A stretch of 64,000 nucleotides of DNA from Rhizophagus irregularis (taxonomy: Eukaryota; Glomeromycota; Glomeromycetes; Glomerales; Glomeraceae). The translations under genes were made by a program, and so were the position numbers. The stretch lies in NCBI RefSeq assembly GCF_026210795.1, contig NC_089437.1:2790001-2854000 (forward strand), read 5' to 3'. The notes under the pieces are model-generated. The model had not been told where the DNA came from. It was given only the letters and a program-made list of their open reading frames with translations, and did not search any database. Position 1 is the first letter of the stretch, and every line of letters starts with the position of its first letter. Shown here one piece after another: positions 17,051 through 29,608 of this stretch.

Positions 17051-20000
17051 TTAATTGATTAGATTGGTTCTTACATGAACAATTGATAAATGTTCTATTT
17101 TGTCTTCTTCGTCCAAAATGCATTGTTCTTCTATATAATCATCTTTTTTTGTGATTTTTTTCTTATCTTTGGCATAACCTTCAGGCACTGTTACCACGAG
17201 TTCTTTTAAAGGCATTTTATCTTCTCCAACAGAATTATTTACATCTTCCATAAAAAGCATACTAAGTGGCCATAATTTATTATCTGAAGTTCTTACATCT
17301 TGCCCTCCAATGACAAAAAATCCCGATGGAGGTAATCTTTCATATGCTTCTTTTGCTAAATGTTTAATTGCTGTACGGTAAATTGGTATAATTTGTGAGG
17401 TGAGAAGATTATTGGGAATATGCGGTACAACAATTAATGCTGTTGGTACCGGTGGCGGTAATGGCATACTGTGTAATATTTTTTCAAGATGAGAAATGTC
17501 ATCAGATGTTTCTCCAAGGTCACATTTTAACCCCTATTAAATTTAATAAGAAAACAATTACATTAAGTACTTTATGTATTTTATTAATTTAAACTAAATA
17601 AAGTTTTATTTACCAACGAAAGTAACATTTTTTGATTTTCTTTGATTCTCTTTTGCCTAATACGCTCGTATTCTGGCATATCTTCTTCATCATTGTCAAT
17701 TTGATCTATAAGTTCCAAAAAAAGTAAATAATGATATCAACCACAAATAATTACACAGGGAGAAATAAAATTATAAAATTGCAAAAGATTACCTTCAAAC
17801 TTAGTTAATTTGTCGCTTGAATTGTCATTAGCTATATTATTTGGCTAAAAAAAAAAAAATAATTATCATATCATATTTAACATAATAGTAAAACAAATAT
17901 TACTTTACATACCTCCATATTATTAAATTTTATCTGAATTTCTTCCCAGTTGGCAAAATCTCTACCAAATCGTTCAACCTATATGAAATTATTTCTTAAT
18001 ATTTATTTATTATCATACTATTTTCACAAAAATGTATCAGGAAATAATATACCATTCGTGAAGTACAAAGTTGAACAAAACTATGTGTTCGTGTTGGTTT
18101 AAAAGTCCAAGTTGTACCCATAACAACACTTTTTCGTGCAATAGGCAGGACTGGAATTTCTCGAAGATTTCTTGAAAATATCACTGTACCTGATAATGTT
18201 GACTCATCTGAAATTCAAATAGCATAAATTTTTTTATTCTTTGTGATAGTAACATGTTTTGTTATTGAAAATATAAACCGAGTCATACCAGGTGTTACCA
18301 ACATTCTATTATTATGTGCTTTATCCACTTTCTTAAATGTTGCAATAAATTCATGTGTAAACATTAGAAAGTCATACTGTACACAAAGATATGTCCCAAG
18401 TCCAAACGCTTGGCAATATCTCTGACGTTTTGCAACCTTTTATATTAGAAAAGGAATAAATAATTTTTGAGTACTTAAATTAATTTATAAAAGAAAAAAA
18501 TTTTTTTTGCAGAGAAATTACCAGCTCTTCTAATTCAAATCCCTGATCTATGTATTGGCGGAATAAATTGAAACTGACTGGAACATAAAAACAATGTTCT
18601 CGATTATCCCCAATTCCTAAAGTAACTCTTCTTCCGGGCTTTAACAGCCTTTAACGTGTATATATAAGGATGATTAACCAAAGAATTCATCAAAAAAAAA
18701 CCTAAATGACTTAGATTACCTCCAAGATTCATCAATAACTTTACTCATTTCTATAGCAAACTCTCTCGAGTTTGCAAATCTTGATAAATCACCGTCAATA
18801 TGTGTTGAATACTCAACACTAATTAAATGAGATAATTAGATATAGCTAGAAAGAAAATTATAATTCTCATTGAATTTACTTTCTTACCAGTTTTTATAAG
18901 GCGGGTGGCTTAATATATGGTCATAAGATTCAACTTCAAACATTGGTCCTGTCAAATTTCTAGAATCAGCTTGAAGTATTATCGGTCGATGTTCGGCCGT
19001 GATGTCTCTATTCGGTGGTATCGCGAAAGAGCAATTACGTTGTGACAGAGCAACTGCTGCCTAATTATAACAAAAAATAGTTACGAAATAAATAGTTAAG
19101 AATAAATTATGCTATTACCAAAAAAAATTTTAAACAAAAGATAGCTTACTGGGTTAATGTCGACGCCAACAAGTCTTTATAATTGAAAGAAGTTTATAAA
19201 TGGTGAAATTATTTTTAATAAAAAATATTATGCGTTTATAATTTTTACCTCCTTCCAAGAAGAAAAGATTCAATAGCGTCCGTTCCTAAAATATTTAAAA
19301 TACGTATATTTTAACATAATAATTATTTTTTAAATATCATTTTGATGATAGCCAACCTCTTCCTAGGAAATTTGATAATACTTTTCCATTCTTCTTTGTG
19401 AAGCGAAGTAATGCTCTAAAATATTCAGTTAAATAATGAACAATAAAACTAATCTGGCCCTATTCCTATTAAGGAGTAGCTTACCTGCGGACAGTTTGTG
19501 GCAACCAAGTACCATGATAATCGGTACCGCTGTGAGTAGCCCCTAATTTTGATTAAAAGTTAACAATGAATACCCAAGCCGTGAAATTTCTCGAACAACT
19601 TACATCTTGGAGCACGACCCGGAATGTCAAAATAGGAGCTATCAAAAGATAAAGAAAATAGTTGATTCTCCACAGGTTCATAACTATCTAAGTACATGGC
19701 CTGAGATTCAAAGTCATCGAATTTTTTATCAGAACAGAAATTTCTCGTTAAATATGGTTGGTACGAATAATCTTCGCTTGTAACTAATAATTTATCTTTC
19801 TCTTGGGGTTCTCCCGTATTGTTGTTAACCAAAACTAATTCAAAACAATCTTCACACATAAGTACTCCGTTATATCCTATAATTAAATAAAATTTAAGTT
19901 ATATAAAAATTATATGTACTATAGAATATTAAAAATTACCTTTCCTCCAACGAGAAGATTCTTCCGCCCAACAATATGAACATTGAATTCGCCCTCCTTT

Positions 20001-23000
20001 ATTTTGTAGCGAATTTTTAGATTTCTTCCGCATTCCTAATGATATTGAATGTAAATCAAAAGTCGATTTATCATTTAATCAGGTATGATCATGATTTACC
20101 TGCATTACGAGCTTTTTGATTTGCAACAGCAAGTGTTGCTTGTTTTGTGATTTGAGCATCTTTGATTTTCTTGACAGCTATTAAAATAATTGAGATTGCA
20201 TTATTATTATACTAAAAATAAGTAAATACAGTGACTACATACATGTTTCTTCAAATTCATCTTTTTTGTGCTCGTGTTCAGGAAACTTTACTTCAAAACA
20301 CTAAGTAATATTTTATTTGTAATTAAAAATTTAAATATATGTAATATATGTATTCATATTATAGATGATTAATTACCTGTAGACACAAATCAAACGATGA
20401 GAAAAAATTTGATTCGCATGGTCTACATGTCATCCATTTGTCTTCTTGTAATTCACATGAACACACATCACATCGATAAACTTCATTGTATAATTCTAAA
20501 AAAGGAAAAGTTATTAATTTAAAAAAAAATGATATATTTGAATATTAAACATTTGATTTTACCTTTTTGATTATAACGTGCTTCATGACTAGGACAATAG
20601 AAAATAACGCCCATTTCAAAATGTGAAAGCGGTTTATCCGTACACGAAAGATGATAACTTTTAGCACATTTAGGTTCGAAACATCCGATCGTAGCACCAC
20701 GTTCCTTACATTTACCACATTTCTAAATTATCAAATGAATTTGAGAAATTCTTATTTCAATTGATAAATTATTAATGCAAATGTATAAACTTATACCATG
20801 CTTCTGCCCCTTTTCCAAGCTAATGTTACATTATACCATTCATTAGATTTTGTGAAAAAGACTTCTGGCGAATATTTCGCGCATGCATAATGAGACCAAA
20901 AAGTCTTTTGCTTTTCACCATAACGTGTGTAGGTATTAGAAACAAAAGGATACGGAGCTATAAAACCACCAAGTTGATTTGTGTCATCGTCATTGCAAAA
21001 GCCGCATATCTTACGCATATTCCATGCTTGTAAATAAAGATATCCCATATCAGTATCCAATGGCATTTTGTCGCTCGTTATATCAAATTCCGGTTCTTTA
21101 TATGTAGTATCAAAAACATCTCTTTCAAAAGTTTTAACAACTTCACCCTTGGAAGACATTTTAATTGCTTCATCGTCAATGACCGATTGAACGGCGAAAG
21201 AACAACGAGGATGTTCGTGATAATTTGGAAATTGATGCGCGAAACACCTGATTAGAGGAATCAAATTAATAACTATAACTTAATTAAAGTATATAGCAAG
21301 AAAAATCTCTTACCATACACAGAGTTCAAAGCTTTTATAATCGTTGCCCTCCGATCGCGACTCACAATAAGTACAAAAATACCTAGGGAACATTCGTTAA
21401 CATTCATTTCGTAAATTATTCGCTTTAAGAGTCAATTTGAAATAAAAGATTCACCTGAATTGTTTAATTACTACATTACATTGATCGCAATATATACACC
21501 ATTTATCATTGGCTATTTATAAAAAAAAATTGAATTACTATTATTCAACGCTGAGATATTGTTCATATTCACTAACCTGTTATCAACCTTCCATTAAGTG
21601 CACCATTTACAACAAATTCCAAACGATAATCATCATTCTCAACTTTATCTTTCTTTTTCTTTAAATCTTTTTTGGTCTCCAAAGAAGTCGTTACAGATTT
21701 GACATTCTTTGCAACTTCTTTAATTTCATTTTTTGCACATTTTTCACGAAGTCTTTCGCTGCTAATATCGATCCATTCATCGTAAAATGCTGGGACATCA
21801 TCATAGTGTATTAGCACTCTACAACCTTTAGTTTCAATGATTGTTGCAGGCACCCATTCCTTCAATCTATCTCGTACTTCAATTTGGTTTCCTGGCTTAA
21901 AACGATATTTTAACTTAGCAAGGACATCAGAATTACTTAATAATTTGTCATTACGAAGGCTACGACGTGTATCTCGTCCGATATAATATTCATTCCAATC
22001 AAATGATATTGTAGAATCTGTCGAATGATCACTTTGCTGATCAGGTAAACTTGAATCAACATCAACTTTATTATTAGCTGTTTCGGTTGAATCCATTGAC
22101 TTTGTTACTCTATTTAATGGAGTTACGGTAGATGACTGTATTGTTCGTTTCAAGTTGCTTCTTCTTCTTTTTTGGGGTTTATATATTATTTCTCTCTGTT
22201 TAAGCGTTTCCTTATCTAACTGTTCCAGTGCTTTTTGTGCTTCTATTATTTCTTCAAGTGTCATGTCTCTCATTCTCTGACTTCCCGCTGGAATCCATTC
22301 GTCGAAATAATCACTCCAGCCATCAAAATGAACCCGAATACGACTATCTTCAACATCTACCATCGTAGCTGGATACCATTCACCGTCACGACTTAGTACT
22401 TTGACGCGTTTGTGAAGCTCAAAACCATATTGACCACCACGTTTAAAACGAAACGTAGCGTCATCACCAAAAAGTGACCTACAATAAGTACACAAATCAA
22501 GACTACCTATTCTTTGCACATTTAAATGCGCAATTTTACATGATTCGCATATTTTTTCCTTGGATGATTGAAGAATTTTCTTGCGTATCGGAGTCTTATT
22601 ATTATTATGTCTTACAGTCCTTTTAATTTTAGGCATTTTTACCTCAAATTCATCGTCACTAGAACTACTGAGAGAGTTATAATGTGATTCGGAAGCGCTA
22701 AGAGATAGTGATGATGATGATATTGATTCAGTGCAACTACTTAAAGAATCAGAATCAGAATCTGGTACACTACTAAGGGATTCAGAGTCTGAACCCAATA
22801 TTTCCTTTAGTTTATATGCGTTCAATTGACGTTCTTTATCAATATCACGAGAACATACGGAATCTTTTTTCGGTTTATCATCAACACTATCAAATTTTGG
22901 CGAACTCTCGGACGTGGAAGCTTTAGTTTGATTCTGGTCTTGATTAGACTTATTTTGCCTATTATCTGCATCATCTGATAAATGATTTTCTTTTTGAACT

Positions 23001-26000
23001 TCATTTACTTCATCTTCCGATAAGGCTTTCAATCTTCGGCTTTCTACAGATATCCATTCGTCAAATCTTTTACCCCAACCATCGAAGTGAACTTTAACTC
23101 TGGATTTTTCTACATTTACTATTCTTGCAGGATACCAAATTTTATCTATATTAAGTACTTGAACTTTTTGGTCTAATGTGAAGTCATGTGCAAATGCTTT
23201 GATTCGTGTTAATTGAGGTGCAAATAATGGCACACATTTTGTACATAATTCAAGAGCACCTACTTTCTCTAATTTATCAAAAATGTTTTCGCAAGAATTG
23301 CATTTTTTTTTAACAACATTCGTGGGTGATTTTGGACGAGAATGAGAATTATTTTTCTTTTGCTTATGATCAATAGATTTCTTTGTTTGAGACAATTGTA
23401 ATTTCGGTGATCCGCGTACTTTTTTTGTATTATCACCAGAACTCGTTTGTTTTTTCGTGGGCCTCTTTTTCGTACGCTTAGATTTTAACGAAAAATCTGT
23501 TTGAGGATCTTCTGTAACTGTAGTAATAGATATAGATTCTCGTTTTTCAATTTTATCAATTAAGTGTTGTTTAATCATTTCATAATTATTTTGTGAAGAA
23601 TTCTCCTGTATTTCAAGAATTTCTTCATCGCTCATTACTCTTAATCTTCGACTATCCTTCGATACCCATTCGTCATATTTTGCATCCCAACCATCAAAAC
23701 GTACTCTAACTTTGGTTTTGTCCATTGCAATGATTGTGCCAGGATACCAAATACTATCAACATTAAGAACTTTAACACGTTGATTCACAGAATAACCCTC
23801 AAATTTTGCAAAAGCAAGATCTCTAATACTTCGACGTGTAAATATAGTCCCAGAAAATTTACCTTTCTCAATTTTAGTTGAATTATTTGAAGAATGATTA
23901 GGATTTTCTTTATCATCACATGTAACTTGAATAGTTTCTTCGGGTTTTAATCTTAATTTTGCATAGCTGAAATCCACCTTTGAAAATGAATTAGTTGATT
24001 CGGCTGTTGAATCAACATCCGGATTCTCATTACCGGTAAGTTTAATATCAGAATCTTCAAATTCTGACGAGTCATCTACAATTATAAATGATTCTTTAGG
24101 ACTTTGAATATCTTCAGAATTGTTTTTCAAATGGTTAATAGGAAGACTTTCTTTTAAGTCATTCCCTGCTTTTTTATCAATAGGTATGGCAAAATCATCA
24201 TTAGTTACATTAGTAGAAGTGAACGAGTCTTCGAGTGTTTCACTAACAACAGGTGTATCAGACTCGTAGCTTAATTTTGATTGATTACTTATTTTCTCAT
24301 CTTTTTCCCGCTGAATTTCATTTTCTGAATTTGAAATTATGTTCGTACTTTCATTTCTTATAATTGGACTTAAAATCGGCGTTGCTGAAATTTCTGGAAT
24401 TGAATTTGATGAAACAAGTGAATTTTCTTGGAACTCATTATTAGAATTAAGTAAGTTATTATTTAAACTAGAATCAGCAATTAATTTTGTATATTTAGTT
24501 AACTTTGACTCCAAATTAATTGTCTCATTCGCGTCTAATGACGCAAAATTAGACACTACTATATCATTAATAGTTTCTGAATTATTAATAATTGGATTAG
24601 AATTATAGTAAGAATTTTCTAAAACAGTATTAGAAATAGTTATTGGTGGATCATTAATGTCTTTTTCCTTGATAACCATATCATCTAATTCCATATTATC
24701 GCACGCAACTCCACTATCCCGGCGACTAGAATTTTCATTCTGAGAAAGTGAATCATCAAAAATTATACTTTCACTGGAATCAATTATATTACTATAGCTA
24801 TCATCATTAACAACTTCCGAAATATTACTTATACCCTTAGAACTAAGCATATCTGTATTAACTTGTTGCAAAATCTGAATATTCTCTGATGAGGTAGAGT
24901 CATGTACACTTAGAATTGAATCGATTTCCACATCCAACTTTATTTTCTAATAGGATAAAATAAATAAGCTTTTAAAAACACGTTATTCAATCACCCACAA
25001 AGTAATTGAATAAATCTTACCTTTTTTATACCAAATACTTCATAATTCTCATCATCTGCTAAAAACGATTTAGAAGAATTGTTATTTAATCGATTGATCT
25101 TGTCCTTGCTAACTCTTTCCTTTAAGTTAATTTCGATTTTGTTTACATTTTTTTTCTTTGTAAATAGTTTACGGCCATCATTTTCATAAATGTGAAATGA
25201 TTTTGTTAATGAATCATTAGATAAAGGAACGGTCGATGACCTTTCATTATCGGAAGGTCGGATCCGCTTTTTAGACTCATTGTCATTCTGCTTTATGAAT
25301 TCAGATGATGGTTTTGGAATAATTTGATCGTTAACAGTGTTAATATTATTCTTCGAATGTTCAACGACCTTTTTCTTTTTGTTTCTTTTACTCTTTTTAG
25401 CTTGCGTTATCTGAATAAATAATATTCATTTATGTATTATTATTGACAAAAGAATATATTTTAACAAAATAATTTTGTTTACTTACATTTTCAACATTCT
25501 CAACATTTTCATTGTTATTATCCGTTGGATAGGTAGGGAACTGCGGAATTATAGCTTGATGGAAATCGTTAGGCTGAGTTCCATGTTGATAAAAGTGTTG
25601 GACTGGCCGTTGTGAAGGAAAATATTGACAGTTATTAGGTTGTTGAGGATAAGAATAATTAGGTACTGGATGATGCGAATATTGCTGCGAAAAATGATAA
25701 ATTGGATAAGGTTGTGTTCCGAGAGGAAACATTTGGCGATTCTGCCTATCAAATTGCTTTGGGGCGTATTGACACTCCTAAAATTAAGGATTAATAATTT
25801 TAAATTTATGATAAATTGTTTTGTATTATATCCATTGAAGTATATACCGTTGAATTTGCGATCGACCAATTTGAATTGTTGTTATTATTTGGCGCGTGCC
25901 ATGTTTGATAACCTGAATGCGAGTTAAAACGTGGTGAAGCTGAATAACTGTTGTTTTTCAGATTTTGGTCTGAGGTGTACGCATATTGATTATTTGTAAC

Positions 26001-26331
26001 TTCATTGTGGCGGATGAATCCACGTTTGTTCTTCTTAAATTTATCATGTGATTGATTTGGTGGTCGAAAATAAAGAGGAGGATTGATCTGATGTGCATTA
26101 TTGAAAGTTGATACAATTGGCCGTTGTGGGAAGTAATTTTGAGGAGGCGGTGGCAATAAATGGTGAGGATTTACTCCTTTATTAGAGTAACAAAATTAAT
26201 AATCAAAATATTTATTTAACGACTTTCAAATATACCAACTTACCGGGAGGAGTTTCAGTTCTATTTAATTGCCAGTTAGAAGTTGAAGTTGCTTCGACAT
26301 TTTGTTCAAAATTCTCATAAGGGAGATACAT
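17051..26331 (-). CDS. Giant Tudor-repeat / ZZ-like / extended-PHD / DNA methylase fusion protein
   Basis: I do not know a named orthologue. Roughly 20 exons with compatible splice phases give a protein of about 2,300-2,500 residues. Order from the N terminus: a Pro/Asn/Gln-rich disordered region (MYLPYENFEQ at 26331); a basic segment with AKKSKRNKKKK; an acidic Ser-rich region; then four barrel repeats with the core FDGW....DEW (last one degenerate), separated by two short CxxC...CxxC zinc knuckles. A ZZ-like cluster follows, then an extended PHD (GFCNDD, HYACA, KCGKCKERG, CAKSYHLSC), a second ZZ-like finger (YRCDVCS...FDLCLQCF), a GATA-like CSYC...CEDC knuckle, and a methylase domain with motif I NFLGRGTDAIE, VGVDIN and motif IV SHPPY. 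A second, degenerate methylase-like half closes the protein (GFFVIGGQDVR...LVVTVPEGY). Likely nuclear, reading histone marks and methylating DNA (inference). Start is uncertain: the frame stays open upstream to an AG, so a further 5' exon may exist. It could also be two genes, though no promoter-like gap is seen. Confidence 0.8.
18288..19545 (-). other. Bacterial-type N6-adenine/N4-cytosine DNA methylase domain within the giant gene
   Basis: Read on the minus strand the domain starts WATHSGTDYHGTWLPQTVRR, then LLRFTKKNGKVLSNFLGRGT (motif I), GRRLVGVDINPAAVALSQRN (motif II region), DHILSHPPYKNC (motif IV), then IDGDLSRF, LLKPGRRVTLGIGDNREHCF and a C-terminal FLMFTHEFIATFKK. This order and the GDLS / LKPG / IGD.R / H..P..F / AHE..F.K sequence of small motifs match a widespread prokaryotic DNA methylase family. 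Motif I is split over exons of 37 (19249-19285) and 25 bases (19150-19174). The catalytic SHPPY keeps the PPY core; motif I has N in place of the usual D before the FxGxGT loop. Base specificity (N6A or N4C) cannot be told from this. Confidence 0.8.
21750..23850 (-). repeat. Four Tudor/chromo-barrel-like protein repeats in one exon
   Basis: Within the 3.4 kb exon four units of about 60-65 residues share the plan V.VL..D..WYPA.I......V.V.FDGW....DEW....S.R.R. Units lie near 23,640-23,830, 23,030-23,210, 22,270-22,440 and 21,755-21,910. The first three keep FDGW; the fourth has YDDV instead. WYP and DEW aromatic positions suit a methyl-lysine cage as in PHF20-type Tudor domains (inference). Confidence 0.75.
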
Positions 26332-27038
26332 GGTTTTTGACTTGTTGAAAGGGTTTCCGCGTCCTTAAAAGTAAATAAAAAAAGAAATATGAGCAAGAAA
26401 GGTTTTTACGCTAAAGCCTTATCAGACACTCAAAAGTTCCTGAAATTTCGTTAATACATACTGGTAACACTCTTAAAAGGAGTTACGCGTCAGAATACGG
26501 AAGAAGGTTTGTATTATATAGAAATACTTTTGGTGTTTACACACTTGACTGTCGCTGTTGTATATCGCTAAACCCACGTATAAATTTCTTATAGAGGTTT
26601 AACCAGTCGAGAATGCAAAATTCGGCTTGAGGCAGCACGAGAATTGCACAAGGGGAATCAAAGAACTGACTGGACTGGTTAAATAAGGGGGGAGGGTGGT
26701 TCGTTCGCAAATTTCGAATCATTTTTTACTATATAAATAAAATGCCGGGTAAATGTCGTGTAACTTTTAACTGTAAAAATTTTTTAATCAATCGTACTTT
26801 AACGGCTTTTATAAAAAAAGCTACCTCACGCGTGAATACGAGGCTCTTTTTAAATTTTTTAATAATGGTAATTGGTAATTGACTTTTCATCTGATCCATT
26901 GTTGCTACCCAATCCCGGGTTTTTTTTTTTTAAAAAAAAAAAAACCTGAAATAAGGGATATTTGTAATAAATTAATTTTTTTTTATATATTTTTAGTTTA
27001 TAACGCTATACAAAACTATATAAAACTGATGCCTGTCT

Positions 27039-27044
27039 CACGTG
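27039..27044. promoter_or_regulatory. Extended E-box upstream of the methylase fusion gene
   Basis: TCACGTGATAACAT, about 700 bases before the first in-frame ATG at 26331. If a further 5' exon exists the true distance would be shorter. Confidence 0.4.
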
Positions 27045-27782
27045 ATAACATCTCTGATAAGATCCGTTGGTTGATTAATTTGATCCCTTCCTTCTAATAA
27101 TTAACGCACAAACTCTTCAAAGCAAATATAAAACTTTAAAGTAATTTAATTTATTCCTTTAAACATATTTGAGCTTTTTAATATATTTGAAATAATAGAT
27201 TTGTTATATTAATCAATATTAATCAATAATTGCACTTAACTGTTTAGTTCGTCAATTAGTAAACAAAATGAATATAACAACACATTTTTTGATATACATC
27301 AAATTCTTTGCAATTGATTCATAGATTACAAATTAAACTATTATATAATACAACTTTTCAAATAGTCATCGTTACGTTAGTTCAGATTACTAATATTAAA
27401 AAAACCTCCTTTTTAAACATTATATTCCATATAATAAACCTTTTTTTTTTGGCATATTTTTTATATAAAAATGCCTATTTTACTTGCTAACCTTCAAAAT
27501 TTACTAACTAATAAATTTATCTAATTTACCTTTTTATATAGTAATTTTTTAAATTTATTTTACAAAAAAATTTTATAAATTAAAATTTTGCATATTATAA
27601 TTACAAATAGATTTTATATATTAGTTAATATTCATTTACTAATAATCATTTGGCAACAAACATTTATTAATAATTATTTTACTAAATAAAACTATTTTAT
27701 TAATAATAAAGTTTTATATAGTTTGATTTAATTTAGATTTTTGAATTATTTTTAATTGGTTAAAATAGAAAAATTTAATAAT

Positions 27783-28193
27783 TTACTATTAAATAATTAA
27801 AAAAAAAATAAATTATAATTTGTTATAATTATTTTATTAAAATACAGTAGTAATAAAATTGTATTTCTAGTATTAATAAATAATAAGTTAAATTTATCTA
27901 ATTTGAAATATTTGTTAATACTGTATTTTTCCAAAATTAGTCACCCTTTTTTTACAAAGAATTTTAGTTAAAAAACTTGGAAAGTGCTTAATTTTGGAAG
28001 TTTTTTTACTAGTATTTTATATAAAAATCTTTTTAACAAAGTTTGAAAAGTTGATAGAAATGTTTAATTCCAGGAGATGACTAATTTTGGAAAAATGCAG
28101 TATCAAAAATATAATTTTATTATTATTTAAACCATTTTAATAAAATAATTATAATAAGTTATAATTTATTTTTTTTTAATTATTAAACTAAAT
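27783..28193. repeat. Large imperfect inverted repeat enclosing a MITE
   Basis: The left arm, including TAATTATTTTATTAAAAT near 27825-27843, is mirrored on the right near 28132-28150, with the outer Lys-like A-runs and TTATAATTTATT also mirrored. The two arms of roughly 60-80 bases flank the element at 27921-28100. Confidence 0.6.
27921..28100. mobile_element. Small Tc1/mariner-like MITE
   Basis: 180 bases with terminal inverted repeats that begin CTGTATTTTTCCAAAATTAG on the left and CTGCATTTTTCCAAAATTAG on the right, one mismatch over the first 23 positions. A TA dinucleotide flanks each end, as expected for a Tc1/mariner target duplication. No coding capacity. Confidence 0.65.
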
Positions 28194-29081
28194 TTTTTAA
28201 ATATTGCTAAATATTATTAGTTATAATAGTCAAATGTAATACCAGTTAATTATTAGATTTTTAATTTTAGTTAAAATATAGTAAAATGCTAATATAATAA
28301 CTATTATTATTAGTAAATTTTTAGCAATTTTCACTTTTCTTATTTAATTAATTAAAACTAAACTATTTAAAACTTTAATTAATAATTATTTTATTAATAG
28401 TTTAAAATTCTAATCTACTTATTTTAATTTTAAGTTAATTTAAGCTAATTCTTTATTTAATATAATATAAAAAATTACAATTTAAAGAAAAGTATAATTT
28501 TAATTATACTTTTACTTAAATTTTATAATTTCAATTTAAATTATATATATATATATATTATTGAAATATTTTATTTTATTGTATTAGCAATGCAAATCTT
28601 TATGTTTATCATTGCTATTTTAAAGAAAGTAGTAGTGAGATATAATAAGCAAATTAATTAACATAAAAAATTTATAAAAAAGAAAAATGATAATACATTA
28701 TACAGGCAATGAATGAATTTATTTTACATTATTTTTTTTAATTTTCATTAGTAAAATAATTATTAATAAAATATTTTAAAATAATTTTATTAAATTATTA
28801 GTAAAATATTTAGTAGATTTCATAATTACCTAATGTAGAAAATAGAATATTTTAAATTAAAAATAATGCATTTTAAATAATGTTTACCTATTGATTCAAA
28901 TTAATTATTTAGCAATATATATGTAAAATATAACTTTATATGATAAATGGTTTGTAATTTAATAATGGAATTTTTTTAAATAATTACTTTTATGTATTTT
29001 TTCTATTATTTACTTTAATAAAATTACAAATATATTGTAAAATTAAAAAAAAAGTAATATTTTTTTTAATTATTACACATT

Positions 29082-29608
29082 CCCTATAAAAAGTATTTAT
29101 ATTTAAAATATAATTAAAAACTTTTTAAAATATATTTAAAATATACTTAAAATATATTTAATTTAAAAATTGCGAAATACTTATAATATACTTAAAATGT
29201 ATTTAAAATTATCTTAAAATATATTTCTAATATATTTAATTTTTGTCCAAATACTTAAAATATACTTAAATTATATTTAAATTAAAATTTAAGTATATTA
29301 TAGATATATTTTTTACATACTTAAAATATTCTTATAATATATTTCATAATATATTTTAAGTATATTTTAAGTATGTAAAAAATATACTTATAATAATCTT
29401 ATAATATACTTAAATTTTAATTTAAATATAATTTAAATATATTTTAAGTATATGGGCAAAAATTAAATATATTAGACATATATTTTAAGATAATTTTAAG
29501 TATATTTTAGATATATTAAAAATATATTATAAGTATTTTGCAATTTTTAAATTAAGTATATTTTAAATATATTTTAAGTATATTTTAAGTATAATACTTT
29601 TTATAGGG
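29082..29608. repeat. 527-base fold-back (long imperfect palindrome)
   Basis: Starts CCCTATAAAAAGTATT and ends with its inverse AATACTTTTTATAGGG. The symmetry runs inward to a loop of about 30 bases centred near 29345; the inner arms include TTTTTTACATACTTAAAATA and its inverse. The flanking bases ATT are the same on both sides, possibly a 3-base target duplication. It may be a fold-back transposon or a MITE with very long inverted repeats. Confidence 0.75.

Noticed and set aside
25549-25927. Overlapping frames on both strands in the N-terminal part of the fusion gene
   Set aside because: Shadows of the Pro/Asn/Gln-rich exons.
26537-26722. Open frame upstream of the methylase fusion gene
   Set aside because: No splice link to the next exon could be supported; kept only as a possible 5' leader.
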